A stretch of DNA of 64,000 nucleotides from Pseudomonas sp. Au-Pse12 (GCF_021341665.1 NZ_JAJTTH010000004.1:434001-498000), one strand, 5' to 3'; positions 1 through 10,632 are shown, counted from the stretch's first letter. Notes: generated from the sequence alone by a model not told the origin. Translations and numbers: made by a program.

Positions 1-404
1 TTGGGTTTTTTGCCGCTGCCGGGGCTCAACTCGGTCAGCAGGATGCCATCGGCCAATTGGCGCACACCGGGCTTGGCCTTTTCTTCATCGAGAAAGCGCT
101 GTTCGTTTTTCAGCGCGGCTTCTGTCTGAGACTTGGCCGACTGCTCGTTGATCTGTGCCTCATGCTCGGCAAGGATCTGTTCGATGCGTTCGTTTTTCAG
201 TGCCAGTGGCTTGCCTTGATAAGCCGCCTTCAAGCCTTCGACCAGTGCCTGGATCTGCAGGTCCGGCACTTCGTCGCGCAGGCGCTCACCGAGACTGGCC
301 CCCAGGCTGTAGGCAAGATCGTGAGCGTTATTGGGTGGCGCTTCGGCCGCCGCTTGAGCCAGTGGCAAGAACAGGCTCAAGGATAAAAACAGGTAACGCG
401 ACAT
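1..404 (-). CDS. FKBP-type peptidyl-prolyl isomerase, N-terminal part (cut by window edge)
   Basis: The visible 134 codons start with a signal peptide (MSRYLFLSLSLFLPLAQAAA) and continue with an acidic, helical segment (AYSLGASLGERL, then many Glu, Lys and Gln) that matches the N-terminal dimerisation domain of FklB/Mip-type isomerases. The catalytic FKBP domain would lie to the left of the window and is not seen. The start at 404 is preceded by GGAGAG at a normal distance. A secreted FKBP gene next to algP is the usual Pseudomonas order. The expected role is proline isomerisation during folding of periplasmic proteins. The family call rests on the N-terminal domain and the neighbour, so it is good but not proven. 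Confidence 0.8.
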   Translation of the reverse strand, partial: MSRYLFLSLSLFLPLAQAAAEAPPNNAHDLAYSLGASLGERLRDEVPDLQIQALVEGLKAAYQGKPLALKNERIEQILAEHEAQINEQSAKSQTEAALKNEQRFLDEEKAKPGVRQLADGILLTELSPGSGKKP

Positions 405-597
405 GGGCACTCTCCGGCCTGAGTTGCGGTGGATTATGCCAGCGACAAAGCGCTCGTTGGTGAGCAACTTCGATGGGTGCAAAGAACATTTTCATTCGGC
501 TGCAACGCCAGGCTTTCGATACTGTCAACATGCCCTAGCGGCGGTAGCAGCAGAGGTCTAGTATGAGCCGCAACTCACGTCAGCCAGGAGGTAAACC

Positions 598-1737
598 ATG
601 TCGGCCAATAAGAAGCCTGTAAATACTCCGTTGCATTTGCTCCAACAGCTGTCGGGCAGCTTGCTCGAACATTTGGAAAACGCTTGTTCCCAAGCCTTGG
701 CTGATGCTGAAAAACTGCTCGCCAAGCTGGAAAAACAACGGGGCAAGGCGCAGGAAAAACTGCACAAATCGCGCACCAAATTGCAGGACGCTGCGGCGGC
801 CGGCAAAGCCAAGGCACAGGCCAAGGCGAAGACCGCGGTCAAGGAACTCGAAGACCTGCTGGACGCTTTGAAAGAGCGTCAGGCGCAAACCCGCAGCTAT
901 ATCCTGCAACTCAAACGCGACGCCCAGGAAAGCCTGAAGCTGGCCCAAGGCGTGGGTCGCGTGAAGGAAGCTGTAGGCAAGGTATTGAGCACTCGTGATG
1001 CCAAGCCGGCAGCGGCAGCGGTAGCGGCGAAAAAGCCAGCGGCCAAGCCTGCTGCTAAAGCACCGGCGAAATCCGCAGCCAAGCCTGCGGCGAAGAAACC
1101 TGCTGCTGCCAGTGCGGCGAAGCCGGCCGTGGCCAAAGCCGCAGCGGCCAAGCCTGCTACCAAACCGGCTGCCAAGCCCGCAGCCACCAAAACGGCAGCT
1201 GCTAAACCGGCGGCGGCCAAGCCTGCTACCAAAGTTGCTGCAGCCAAGCCTGCGGCCAAAACCGTAGCTGCCAAACCTGCAGCCAAGCCCGCAGCGAAAC
1301 CAGCCGCCAAAACCGCAGCCGCTAAACCGGTTGCTACCAAGCCGGCCACCAAGCCAGCTGCAGCCAAAGCAGCGGCCAAGCCCGTGAGCAAACCGGCTGC
1401 TGCCAAGCCCGCCGCCGCGTCGGCTGCGAAGCCTGTTGCCAAACCGGCAGCCGCCAAACCGGCAGCCAAGCCCGCCGCGAAAAAGCCTGCTGCCAAACCC
1501 GCAGCGGCCAAACCTGCTGTAGCCAAATCAGCGACCCCAGCCGCCAAGCCTGCTGCTCCTGCACCCGCTGCGGCCAAGCCTGCTGCGCCTGCACCCGCTG
1601 CGGCCAAGCCTGCTGCGCCTGCACCCGCTGCGGCCAAGCCTGCTGCGCCTGCTCCGGCAGCCTCGCCGGCCCCTGCAGCCAGCGCACCTGCCGCAGCTGC
1701 AGCAACAGCGACCAGCAACCCTTCCAGCGCTTCCTAA
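598..1737 (+). CDS. algP: AlgP (AlgR3), histone H1-like alginate regulatory protein
   Basis: This 379-residue protein has a charged helical head (about residues 1-130, rich in Lys, Glu and Ala) followed by about 220 residues of Ala-Lys-Pro repeats (KPAAKPAA and variants) and an APAPAAAKPA tail. This is the layout of AlgP/AlgR3, a nucleoid-like DNA-binding protein linked to algD expression in P. aeruginosa. The start follows a strong AGGAGG five bases upstream of ATG. The stop codon overlaps the stop of the convergent gene by three bases. The repeated codons make the gene prone to slippage. The function in this strain is inferred from the family; it may act as a general nucleoid protein. Confidence 0.93.
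   Translation: MSANKKPVNTPLHLLQQLSGSLLEHLENACSQALADAEKLLAKLEKQRGKAQEKLHKSRTKLQDAAAAGKAKAQAKAKTAVKELEDLLDALKERQAQTRSYILQLKRDAQESLKLAQGVGRVKEAVGKVLSTRDAKPAAAAVAAKKPAAKPAAKAPAKSAAKPAAKKPAAASAAKPAVAKAAAAKPATKPAAKPAATKTAAAKPAAAKPATKVAAAKPAAKTVAAKPAAKPAAKPAAKTAAAKPVATKPATKPAAAKAAAKPVSKPAAAKPAAASAAKPVAKPAAAKPAAKPAAKKPAAKPAAAKPAVAKSATPAAKPAAPAPAAAKPAAPAPAAAKPAAPAPAAAKPAAPAPAASPAPAASAPAAAAATATSNPSSAS
1561..1650 (+). repeat. Three perfect 30-base tandem repeats in algP
   Basis: The unit beginning gcacccgctgcggccaagcc occurs three times without mismatch at 1561-1590, 1591-1620 and 1621-1650. A degenerate copy lies just upstream. Each unit encodes APAAAKPAAP in frame. Perfect identity at the DNA level suggests recent expansion by slippage or unequal recombination. 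Confidence 0.95.
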
Positions 1738-2198
1738 GCGCCGGCCACCGCGACGCGCAGCACTTGCAGCGCGTCGCGGTTGCGGACGGCGGCTTCGGCT
1801 GCCAGTCCTTTGAGCCAGTCATCCAGACTCTTGGCCTGAGCCTCGGGCCATTGGCTCACCCCTTCTTGCAAGCGCCGCAGCAACTGCCGTTCGGCTTCCA
1901 GTTCCAGGCTCTTCAGCTGTTCGCGCAAGGCGCTCAATTGCTCGTCGCCAGCGGCAGCGGCTCGCCACTCAATCCGCAGTTTGCGCAGGGGCTCGACGAC
2001 CTCCTGGTGCCAGGGCGTCGCCAGCTCTTCAAGCTCTTGCACGCGCCGCTCATCACAGCCCACTCCCCGCTGGCCAAGCCAGGCGCCACAGAGCAGCAGG
2101 CAGACATTCGCGCCGCCATCCTGCAGTTGCAGGCAGGCCTCCTGCACGCCGGGCAGGGCGTAGGTCTTCAGGGCAAAGCTCCACAGGTCAGGGGACAT
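1734..2198 (-). CDS. TIGR02444 family protein
   Basis: The 154-residue product begins MSPDLWSFALKTYALPGVQE and has the LWxFAxxxY-PGV opening and the Cys-rich LLLCGAWL helix typical of the TIGR02444 (DUF2390) family, small alpha-helical proteins of unknown function. It has no signal peptide. Its place between algP and an ABC-F gene is conserved in Pseudomonas. The gene converges on algP with overlapping stop codons and is divergent from the ABC-F gene, with 50 bases between starts. No enzymatic motif is visible. Confidence 0.85.
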   Translation of the reverse strand: MSPDLWSFALKTYALPGVQEACLQLQDGGANVCLLLCGAWLGQRGVGCDERRVQELEELATPWHQEVVEPLRKLRIEWRAAAAGDEQLSALREQLKSLELEAERQLLRRLQEGVSQWPEAQAKSLDDWLKGLAAEAAVRNRDALQVLRVAVAGA

Positions 2199-2248
2199 AT
2201 TGCTACTCGCGCCAGTTGCTAACGAAGCTGGTAGACTCCGCCGCCATT

Positions 2249-4158
<1,910 letters not shown>

Positions 4159-4159
<1 letters not shown>

Positions 4160-4740
4160 TGGAGGCGCTGCAGTTGCCGTTGCCGGCGCAGTGGATCGAC
4201 CCGTTGTGGGTGGGCGTGCAGATCCTGCTGATTCTGCTGGCGGGCTATCTGGCCCAGCGTTTCGTGGCCCGTGGCCTGACCCGTCTGGGCGAGCGTTACC
4301 CGTTTCCGCCGCAGTTGCTGATGCCCCTGCGTGGCGGCCTGCGCTGGTTGATCATGGGCAGCGCGGTGATCTTCGTCCTGGAGCGCCTGGGGGTTTCCGC
4401 CACGGTGCTGTGGACCGCGTTGTCCGGCTTCGTCGCCGTGGCGGCGGTGGCGTTCTTCGCCATGTGGAGCGTGCTCTCCAACCTGCTCTGCGCGATCCTG
4501 ATCTTCACCGTTGGCCCGTTCCGCCTGGGTGATGTGGTGGAGCTGGTGGACACCGTCGACAAGCCCGGCGTCAAGGGCCGGGTAGTGGCGATCAACCTGC
4601 TGTACACCACCCTCATCGAAGCCGAGGAGGCCGGCACCGGCAGCGCCATGGTCCAGGTGCCCAACAGCCTGTTCTTCCAGCGTTCGGTACGCCGCTGGCG
4701 GGGCACGGATGTGCTGCCTGTGGGCAACGGCGAGAAGTAA
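4159..4740 (+). CDS. Small MscS-family mechanosensitive channel protein
   Basis: The 193-residue product has several hydrophobic segments (about residues 15-32, 55-75 and 80-115). The last is Ala/Val/Phe-rich and leads into GPFRLGDVVEL and GRVVAINLLYTTL, which match the pore helix and beta domain of MscS channels. It ends soon after the VPNSLFFQRSVRRW segment, so it is a short form lacking the large C-terminal cage. It is translationally coupled to the ABC-F gene. The likely role is release of solutes on hypo-osmotic shock; that job is inferred from the family. Confidence 0.85.
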
Positions 4741-4858
4741 CCCCTTCCCCTGCGGCAGCGACAGCGCCGTGCATCCGCTCCCGACGAAAAAAATATGGTC
4801 AGCCGCGAAGCAGAGGATTAGCTTAGGCAGCCACGACCAATTCGATCCGAGGTGTGCG

Positions 4859-5491
4859 ATGGTGCTTGAGACATGGCTGGCGTTCTTTGCCGCCAGTTGG
4901 GTAATCAGTCTTTCCCCGGGAGCCGGCGCCATTGCGTCGATGTCCTGTGGTTTGCAATATGGTTTTTGGCGCGGCTACTGGAACGCCCTGGGCCTGCAAC
5001 TGGGCCTGGCCATGCAGATTGCCATTGTCGCCGCCGGTGTTGGCGCCATCCTCGCGGCCTCGGCCACCGCTTTCTATGCCATCAAGTGGTTTGGCGTGGC
5101 CTACCTGGTGTACCTGGCGGTCAAGCAATGGCGCGCGCTGCCCAGCGACCTCAGCGATGATGCTGCCATCCGTCCCATCGGCAAGCCCCTGGCCCTGGTG
5201 TTCCGCGGTTTCCTGGTGAACATCAGCAACCCCAAGGCCCTGGTGTTCATGCTGGCGGTGCTGCCGCAGTTCATCGACCCGCATGCGCCTTTGATCAAGC
5301 AGTACCTGATCCTCGGCGCCACCATGATCGTGGTCGACCTGATCGTCATGGCCGGCTACACCGGGCTGGCGTCCAAGGTCCTGCGCCTGTTGCGTACCCC
5401 GGTCCAGCAGCGGCGCATGAACCGCACCTTCGCTGGCCTGTTTCTCGGTGCGGCGGGCTTTCTGGCGACTATTCGCAAAGCGGCGACCTAG
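4859..5491 (+). CDS. LysE/RhtB family amino-acid exporter
   Basis: The 210-residue membrane protein has about six hydrophobic segments. It opens MVLETWLAFFAASWVISLSPG, where the SPGAGAIAS motif is typical of LysE/RhtB exporters, and has the conserved NISNPKALVFMLAVLPQF segment. Members export amino acids or homoserine lactones; the substrate cannot be read from sequence. An in-frame upstream codon at 4709 would overlap the MscS gene and add a non-membrane leader, so the ATG at 4859 was preferred. A bidirectional terminator follows. Confidence 0.9.
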   Translation: MVLETWLAFFAASWVISLSPGAGAIASMSCGLQYGFWRGYWNALGLQLGLAMQIAIVAAGVGAILAASATAFYAIKWFGVAYLVYLAVKQWRALPSDLSDDAAIRPIGKPLALVFRGFLVNISNPKALVFMLAVLPQFIDPHAPLIKQYLILGATMIVVDLIVMAGYTGLASKVLRLLRTPVQQRRMNRTFAGLFLGAAGFLATIRKAAT

Positions 5492-5510
5492 GTTTTCCAG
5501 GAACAAAAAA

Positions 5511-5535
5511 AGGCGACCCATCGGGTCGCCTTTTT
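5511..5535. terminator. Bidirectional Rho-independent terminator
   Basis: A nine-base stem (aggcgaccc / gggtcgcct, loop atc) is flanked by an A run on the left and a T run on the right. It serves the LysE gene on the plus strand and the leftward envelope operon on the minus strand. Confidence 0.9.
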
Positions 5536-5549
5536 CATGTGTTCACGGC

Positions 5550-6293
5550 TTAGCGCAGGATCACCGGCGCCGTGTCCGGCGGCAGGTTGTTGCGCATCGG
5601 CGCTTGCCCCTGTTGCTCGTAGCCGCCGCGACCCAGCTGCTCGGCCATCTGCCGGGTGACGTCCTCGCCCAGGGCCTTGGACACTTCGCGCACCACCCGC
5701 GGACGGTTCAGCGAGACACGGATGTCCCGGCTGTTCACCAGCTTGGTGTCCTGGCCTTCGCCCATGGCGGTAAACGCCGAGGTGATCTCGAAGGTGCGGG
5801 TGTTGATCAGGCTGAAATCCGCCACCAGGGTCAGGCCCAGCACCGCCGAATAGCTGTCGGTGTTGGCCAGCTCGTTGATGTCCTGGGTGAAGTCGATGTC
5901 CGACACGGTGCCGAACAGCACGTAGTCGGCACCCTTGAAGTTACCGGCTTTGATGCGCTTGATGATGTCGTAGACGTTGGTCTTGGACGCGTCGGTGTGG
6001 GGCGAACCCTGCACCAGCTGGAACATCCCGGACTTGAGGATCCCGCCCTTGATATCACCGGTGAACTTGCGCAGTTCGCCTTCCTCGATGTAGCTGGTGC
6101 TGGATTCCAGTTCGTTGTAGCTGGCCGAGCCGCTGGAGCTGTAGTAGCCCTCGTGGTAGCTCTGCTGGGCCGAGACCACGTGAATGTATTCCTGCACACG
6201 TTCCTGGTAGGCCAGGTCCATGACTGCGACTTTCGGGGCCGCCTGCGCGCTGAACGCACAGGCCAGGGCCAGGATGCCAATCCATGCACGCAT
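5550..6293 (-). CDS. Secreted CsgG/LpoB-related protein of the lpoB operon
   Basis: The 247-residue product has a signal peptide (MRAWIGILALACAFSAQAA) without a lipobox Cys, then PKVAVMDLAYQERV, a CsgG-like first strand, and a middle segment (GADYVLFGTVSDID) resembling the second half of CsgG/LpoB domains. It starts three bases after the lpoB stop, so the two are almost certainly co-translated. A periplasmic partner of the LpoB-YcfL-COG3014 set is the natural inference. No catalytic residues are evident. The C-terminus (PMRNNLPPDTAPVILR) is Pro-rich and probably unstructured. The exact function is unknown. Confidence 0.75.
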   Translation of the reverse strand: MRAWIGILALACAFSAQAAPKVAVMDLAYQERVQEYIHVVSAQQSYHEGYYSSSGSASYNELESSTSYIEEGELRKFTGDIKGGILKSGMFQLVQGSPHTDASKTNVYDIIKRIKAGNFKGADYVLFGTVSDIDFTQDINELANTDSYSAVLGLTLVADFSLINTRTFEITSAFTAMGEGQDTKLVNSRDIRVSLNRPRVVREVSKALGEDVTRQMAEQLGRGGYEQQGQAPMRNNLPPDTAPVILR

Positions 6294-6296
6294 TGC

Positions 6297-6884
6297 TTAG
6301 CGCTCCGTGGTCTTGCGGATCTCTTTCTCGTCCATCCACTCGGCCAGACCGCTTTCAACGTCGATCAGTTGCAGGCTGAATTTGTAGAAGACGTCCTTGT
6401 AGTCGCTGCTGCGCTTGACGATGGAGCTGATGGAGCCCTCAAGACGGTACTTGGCGGCGACCATGTTGCCGGTCTTGGCCACGGTGGACTTCTTGTACAG
6501 GCCGCTCTGGTTCTGCAGCTTCAGCTGGTCGACCTGGCTCTGCATGGCGGTGTTGTCGCTGGCGAAGCGGGCAGTGCCGGATTTCATCAGCTGGGTCTTG
6601 ATCGAGGTGGTGATCTCGCGGGTATCGATGTACTCGCTGGTCTTGTTCTTCACGTCGTAGACCTGCACCACCGGGCGGCCCTGAAGGATGCCGGACTGAG
6701 CCAGGGAGCGGGTCATGGATTCGGCGATCATCTGCAGGTCGGTGGAACCGAACTCGTTGGTCACCAGTTCCACGGCCTTGCTGTCGCCGTAGCTGATGTT
6801 CTTGCCACCCAGGACGGGGGAGTTGTTGGCGCAGCCGCTGGCCAGCAGGGCGACCACGGCGAGGAAGGAAAAGCGTGCAAACAT
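6297..6884 (-). CDS. lpoB: Penicillin-binding protein activator LpoB-like lipoprotein
   Basis: The 195-residue product has a lipoprotein signal (LLASGCANNS, acylated Cys 18) followed by a folded domain containing GSTDLQMIAESMTRSL and a final EWMDEKEIRKTTER. The layout and the KYRLEGSISSI segment match LpoB, the outer-membrane lipoprotein that activates the peptidoglycan synthase PBP1b in enterobacteria. The gene order with YcfL upstream resembles E. coli ycfL-lpoB. Pseudomonads are known to use an unrelated activator, LpoP, for PBP1b, so this protein may have another target. The long flexible N-terminal linker of E. coli LpoB is absent. Confidence 0.85.
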   Translation of the reverse strand: MFARFSFLAVVALLASGCANNSPVLGGKNISYGDSKAVELVTNEFGSTDLQMIAESMTRSLAQSGILQGRPVVQVYDVKNKTSEYIDTREITTSIKTQLMKSGTARFASDNTAMQSQVDQLKLQNQSGLYKKSTVAKTGNMVAAKYRLEGSISSIVKRSSDYKDVFYKFSLQLIDVESGLAEWMDEKEIRKTTER

Positions 6885-6917
6885 GGAAGTGCTCTCTTGA
6901 TCGGGTTCAGGGACGGC

Positions 6918-7289
6918 TTATTGGGTTTTGACTTCCAGGCGGAAGTCGGTGGCCTTGGGCACCGGCGCGATGGCCGGCAGGAACGTGGCCTGGGCCGCGT
7001 ACAGGTTGAAGACTTTCCAGCTTTCTTCGTCAGCCACCGGGAAGCCGTCGTCGCCCAGCCAGACGAAGCGGTAGTACATCGTCATGTTGGTGTGGCTGGT
7101 GTTGTTCAGCGCCACCTTGACCGTCAGGAAGCCGTTTTCACGGGCGACCCGCATCGCGCCGATGGCGATGTTGTTGAACTTGTTCATCACCACCACCTTG
7201 CTCGCGGCACTGCCAGGGGCGGGAGGGGGCGGGGTGGCGCAACCGGCCAGTAGGGCCAGTGCGGCGACAGCGAGAAGTTTCAAGCGCAT
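6918..7289 (-). CDS. ycfL: YcfL family lipoprotein
   Basis: The 123-residue product has a lipobox (LLAGCATPPPP) and a beta-sandwich-like domain with VNNTSHTNMTMYYRFVWLD-type spacing (here VALNNTSHTNMTMYYRFVWL), the signature of the YcfL (DUF1425) family. Its Pro-rich linker after the Cys suggests outer-membrane anchoring. It lies between a COG3014 lipoprotein gene and lpoB, with short gaps, so it belongs to the same transcript. Function is unknown, but its constant pairing with lpoB points to cell-wall synthesis. Confidence 0.85.
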   Translation of the reverse strand: MRLKLLAVAALALLAGCATPPPPAPGSAASKVVVMNKFNNIAIGAMRVARENGFLTVKVALNNTSHTNMTMYYRFVWLGDDGFPVADEESWKVFNLYAAQATFLPAIAPVPKATDFRLEVKTQ

Positions 7290-7301
7290 GGGGGGCTCCG
7301 C

Positions 7302-8792
7302 TTAAGGACGTTGGTTGCTGGCCATGTTCTGGCCGGCGTTGTTCGGGATGACATGGGCGGCCAGGCCGCTGCTGAACACCTGGTTGCCGACGACCCGCAG
7401 GGCGACCACCTGGTAGCGCTGGTCAATCTTGACCTGCACCTGGGTGCCGCCCAGGGCGTTGGGCAGGGTCAGGCTGTGTTCGCCCTGCTTGAGGCGCAGG
7501 CGTGTTACCTGGGTGTTGTCCGGCAGGGTGCGCCAGGTGCGGGTGTCGGCGCCTTCGGTCACCGCCGAGGCCAGGCCCACGGCCAGGCCGGCCAGCGGGT
7601 TGACTTCGTTCAGGTTCTTTTGCGCTACGCCACGGGTCACGGCGCGCACCGTGGTGCGCAGGATGATCCCCGGCATGTCGTCGCGCAGGGCACGGCGGGA
7701 CATGGCGGTGGTGCTGTTGAGCAGGGTCAGGTTCTGCTGCTGGCCGTCGATGCCGATCTGGGCAAAGGTCTGGGTCGAGGTGTCGGCCTTGATCACCGGG
7801 AACGACAGCGGGGTGATCACCAAGTGGTCGTTGATCGGCAGAGGCAGGGGAATGCGCACCGAGTCCCGGGCCGGGGCCAGGCCGCTCTGCACCACGATCA
7901 GTACATCGCTTTCATTGGCCGCCAGGGCGGGTACCGCAGGTGCCTTGGTGGCGGCGGGGGCAGCCTTGCGCTTGGATTTGCCCGAGGTTTTGCTCGGCGC
8001 TTCGACTTTCACCGGTTCCATCGGCAGGTCCAGGTTCAGCAGAGCCTGCTCCAGCAGCGGTGTGTTGGGGCGCAGTTCGGCAGCCTTGCGGTAGCCAGGG
8101 GCGGCCAGGTCCTTCTCGCCCAGGGCTTCGTAGACGAAGCCGGCCAGGTAGTGGCTGAAGGCGCTCTGGTAGCTGTTTTTCAGGTTGACCACGTCTGGTG
8201 CGTCGAGGGCTTCCACCGGGTAGCCCTTGAGGTCCTTGTACTCGGTCTTGATCCCTTGCTTCTCGGCTTCGTCCTCGCGCTTGAGGTATTCCTTGTCGCG
8301 CAGTTCGGCGATCACCGCTTCGCGTTCGTGGGTCTTCTTGATCGCCATGCGGGCGCCGTCGAAGTCATTGCCGGCCAGCAGGTTCATGGCCATCTGGGTG
8401 GTCAGCATGACCTTTTCGTAGTCGTAGCCTTCGTAGCGGCGGACCTTGTCGTTGACCAGGAAGCTGCCGAACTGGGCCAGGTACTTGTCGGTATCGAGCT
8501 TGACCGAGTCTTCCCAGCTGGCCACCACCTGATCGGCATGGCCCCAGGCGGCCTGGCTGCCATTGAGGTCGCCCTTGGCCCGCAGCAACTCGCCCTTTTC
8601 GAAGTAGTAGAGCAGGTCCTTGTCTTCGCCCTTGTTGTTCTTTTCCAGCAGGATCAGGGCGGCATCGAGGTTGCCGGCGCGCAGTTGCTGGTTGGTTTCC
8701 TGAAGCTCGTTGTCGTAGCTGCGGAAGGCCGAACAGCCTGCAAGCAGAGTGACTGCGCCGAGCGCAATCGAAGTGAGGGCGCGGGATGCCAT
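7302..8792 (-). CDS. COG3014 family lipoprotein, copy A
   Basis: The 496-residue product carries a lipobox (LLAGCSAF) and a TPR-like helical N-terminal half (ELQETNQQLRAGNLDAALILL; KVRRYEGYDYEKVML). A Lys/Ala/Pro-rich linker near residues 265-290 separates it from a beta-rich C-terminal half (LPLPINDHLVITPLSFPVI; DDMPGIILRTTVRAV). It belongs to COG3014, a family of unknown function. An upstream in-frame start would precede the signal peptide by 32 residues, so the ATG giving MASRALTSIALG after GGAAGAAG was chosen. It heads the ycfL-lpoB run, with a 12-base gap to ycfL. A second copy follows at 9017. Confidence 0.82.
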   Translation of the reverse strand: MASRALTSIALGAVTLLAGCSAFRSYDNELQETNQQLRAGNLDAALILLEKNNKGEDKDLLYYFEKGELLRAKGDLNGSQAAWGHADQVVASWEDSVKLDTDKYLAQFGSFLVNDKVRRYEGYDYEKVMLTTQMAMNLLAGNDFDGARMAIKKTHEREAVIAELRDKEYLKREDEAEKQGIKTEYKDLKGYPVEALDAPDVVNLKNSYQSAFSHYLAGFVYEALGEKDLAAPGYRKAAELRPNTPLLEQALLNLDLPMEPVKVEAPSKTSGKSKRKAAPAATKAPAVPALAANESDVLIVVQSGLAPARDSVRIPLPLPINDHLVITPLSFPVIKADTSTQTFAQIGIDGQQQNLTLLNSTTAMSRRALRDDMPGIILRTTVRAVTRGVAQKNLNEVNPLAGLAVGLASAVTEGADTRTWRTLPDNTQVTRLRLKQGEHSLTLPNALGGTQVQVKIDQRYQVVALRVVGNQVFSSGLAAHVIPNNAGQNMASNQRP

Positions 8793-9016
8793 GGGTACTT
8801 CTTCTTCCCTGAATGAGACAGCCGGGCGTGCGGGTCGGGCTGGACGAACCCACTGGCAGGAGCGCTGGCTACCATGCCAATTCCTCATAAAAAGAGGAGC
8901 TTAAATGCCATCTCGCGATAACGAGGGCGCGGCATTATAAACGTGGTTCTGGGTGATGTAATGGCTTTTTAGGGTCAGATTGATATCTAGTTAGCCACTA
9001 TGTGAGCGGCTGCGCA

Positions 9017-10387
9017 TTAACCACCGAACAGCGCGGCCAGCGGCTTTCTTTCCTCTGGCGCGGGCGCGATGACGAACAGCTGGTCACCCACTCTGCGCAG
9101 GCTGATGACCTGGAAGCGCTGGTCCAGCTTGAAGGGCAATTGCGCGGTCTTGCCCAGGGCCAGCCGGTGCTGGCCTTTCTTCAGGCGCAAACGGGCTACC
9201 AGGGTGGTGTCCGGCAGGGTGCGCCAGGTGCGGGTGTCTGCGTCTTCGATCAGTACGTTGAGCTGTTGTCTCTCCTTGGCCCGCTGCGGGTCCTTCTTCA
9301 ATTGCTGCGCCTGGAAGGCGGCGTAGGACTGGGCGCGGTAGGTGGTGCGCAGGATGATCCCGGGCATGTCGTCGCGCAGGGCCCGGCGCGACATCGCGCT
9401 GATGCTGTTGAGGGCGGTCAGTGGCTGTGTGCGGCCATCCACGCTGAGTTGTTCCACGGGGCGGGTCGAGGTGTCGGCGAGCATGATGGGGAACGACATC
9501 AGGGTTGGGATCGGCTGGCCCTCGATCTCCACGGTCACCGGCAGTTGCACCGAGCCCCGGGCCGGTGCCAGGCCGTTTTGCACAATGATCAGCAAGTCGC
9601 TTTCGTCGGCCTTGGCGGTGGGTCGATCCAGGCTGCGCAGGGCTTGTTCCAGCAGCGGCGTGCGCGGGCGCAGCTCGATCGCCTGGCGATAACCGGCGGC
9701 GGCCAGGCCCCTTTCGCCCAGGGCTTCGTAGAGGTAGCCGGCCAGATAATGGCTGAAGGCGCTCTGGTAGCTGTTCTTCAGTTCCAGCACTTCCGGGGCG
9801 TCCAGGGTGGCCACCGGATAACCGTGCAAATCCTGGTAGCGCACGTTGATGCCCTGGCTGTGGGCCTGTTCTTCGAGCTGCAGGTACTGCTTGTCCCGCA
9901 GCTCGGCGATCAGCGCCTCGCGCTCGTGGGTCTTCTTGATCTCGATGCGCGCGCCGTCGAAGTCCTGCTGGGCCAGGTGGTTGATCGCCATCTGGGTGGT
10001 CAGCATGACCTTCTCGTAGTCGTAGCCCTCGTAGCGTCGGACCTTGTCGTTGATCAGGTAGCTGCCGAACTGGGCCAAGTACTTGGCGCTGTCGAACTTC
10101 ACCGACTCTTCCCAGGTGAACAGCACCCGGTCGGCCCGGCGCCAGGCCAGCTGGCTGCCGATCAGGTCGCCCTTGGCCCGTAGCAGTTCGCCTTTCTCGA
10201 AGTAGTAGAGCAGGTCCTTGTCCTGCCAGGGATTGTGCTGCTCCAGCAGGTTCAGGGCGCCGTCGACATTGCCGGCGCTCAGTTGCTGGTTGGTCTGCTG
10301 CAGCTCCAGGTCGTAGTTGCGAAAGATCGAACAGCCGCTCAACAGCAGCGCAACCAAGAGCAGCGAAGGAATCGGGTGGCGGGTCAT
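9017..10387 (-). CDS. COG3014 family lipoprotein, copy B
   Basis: The 456-residue product is a paralogue of the protein encoded at 7302-8792. Both share KVRRYEGYDYEKVMLTTQMA, IKKTHEREA, the SYQSAFSHYLAG segment and DDMPGIILRTT. Copy B has the lipobox LLLSGCSIF and lacks the Lys/Ala/Pro-rich linker. The start giving MTRHPIPSLLLVALLLSG was chosen over an upstream one because it begins the signal peptide. A 224-base gap separates it from copy A, so it may have its own promoter or terminator. Function is unknown. Confidence 0.8.
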   Translation of the reverse strand: MTRHPIPSLLLVALLLSGCSIFRNYDLELQQTNQQLSAGNVDGALNLLEQHNPWQDKDLLYYFEKGELLRAKGDLIGSQLAWRRADRVLFTWEESVKFDSAKYLAQFGSYLINDKVRRYEGYDYEKVMLTTQMAINHLAQQDFDGARIEIKKTHEREALIAELRDKQYLQLEEQAHSQGINVRYQDLHGYPVATLDAPEVLELKNSYQSAFSHYLAGYLYEALGERGLAAAGYRQAIELRPRTPLLEQALRSLDRPTAKADESDLLIIVQNGLAPARGSVQLPVTVEIEGQPIPTLMSFPIMLADTSTRPVEQLSVDGRTQPLTALNSISAMSRRALRDDMPGIILRTTYRAQSYAAFQAQQLKKDPQRAKERQQLNVLIEDADTRTWRTLPDTTLVARLRLKKGQHRLALGKTAQLPFKLDQRFQVISLRRVGDQLFVIAPAPEERKPLAALFGG

Positions 10388-10632
10388 GAGCGGTGTTTCT
10401 TCCCTGAGCGAGACCTGCGAGAGGTGGCGCATTATCGATGGCCGGCCAGGGTGCGGGAAGGGTGCCGAGTGGTTTTCTGAAGGCCTGCGAGGGCGTGGCA
10501 AAAGCCGCTGAAACTTGCGAGCTGGGGCAGGCGGCCGCTGAACGAAGATGTTTCAGCGGGGCAATAAGCCTTGAGTGAAACTCACTGGGAGTGAACAATA
10601 TGTTACTTCGTATTTCCATTTGAGATTCGTTC

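Noticed and set aside
1561..1650. Possible CRISPR-like repeat array
   Set aside because: The 30-base units are adjacent without spacers and encode in-frame protein repeats in algP.
897..1718. Long open frame antisense to algP (Ala/Gly/Leu repeats)
   Set aside because: It is a mirror of the Ala-Lys-Pro codon repeats, with no ribosome site or family match.
5448..7253. 601-codon open frame antisense to the lpoB run
   Set aside because: Composition is rich in His, Gly, Val and Leu without domains, and the other strand holds lipoproteins with signal sequences.
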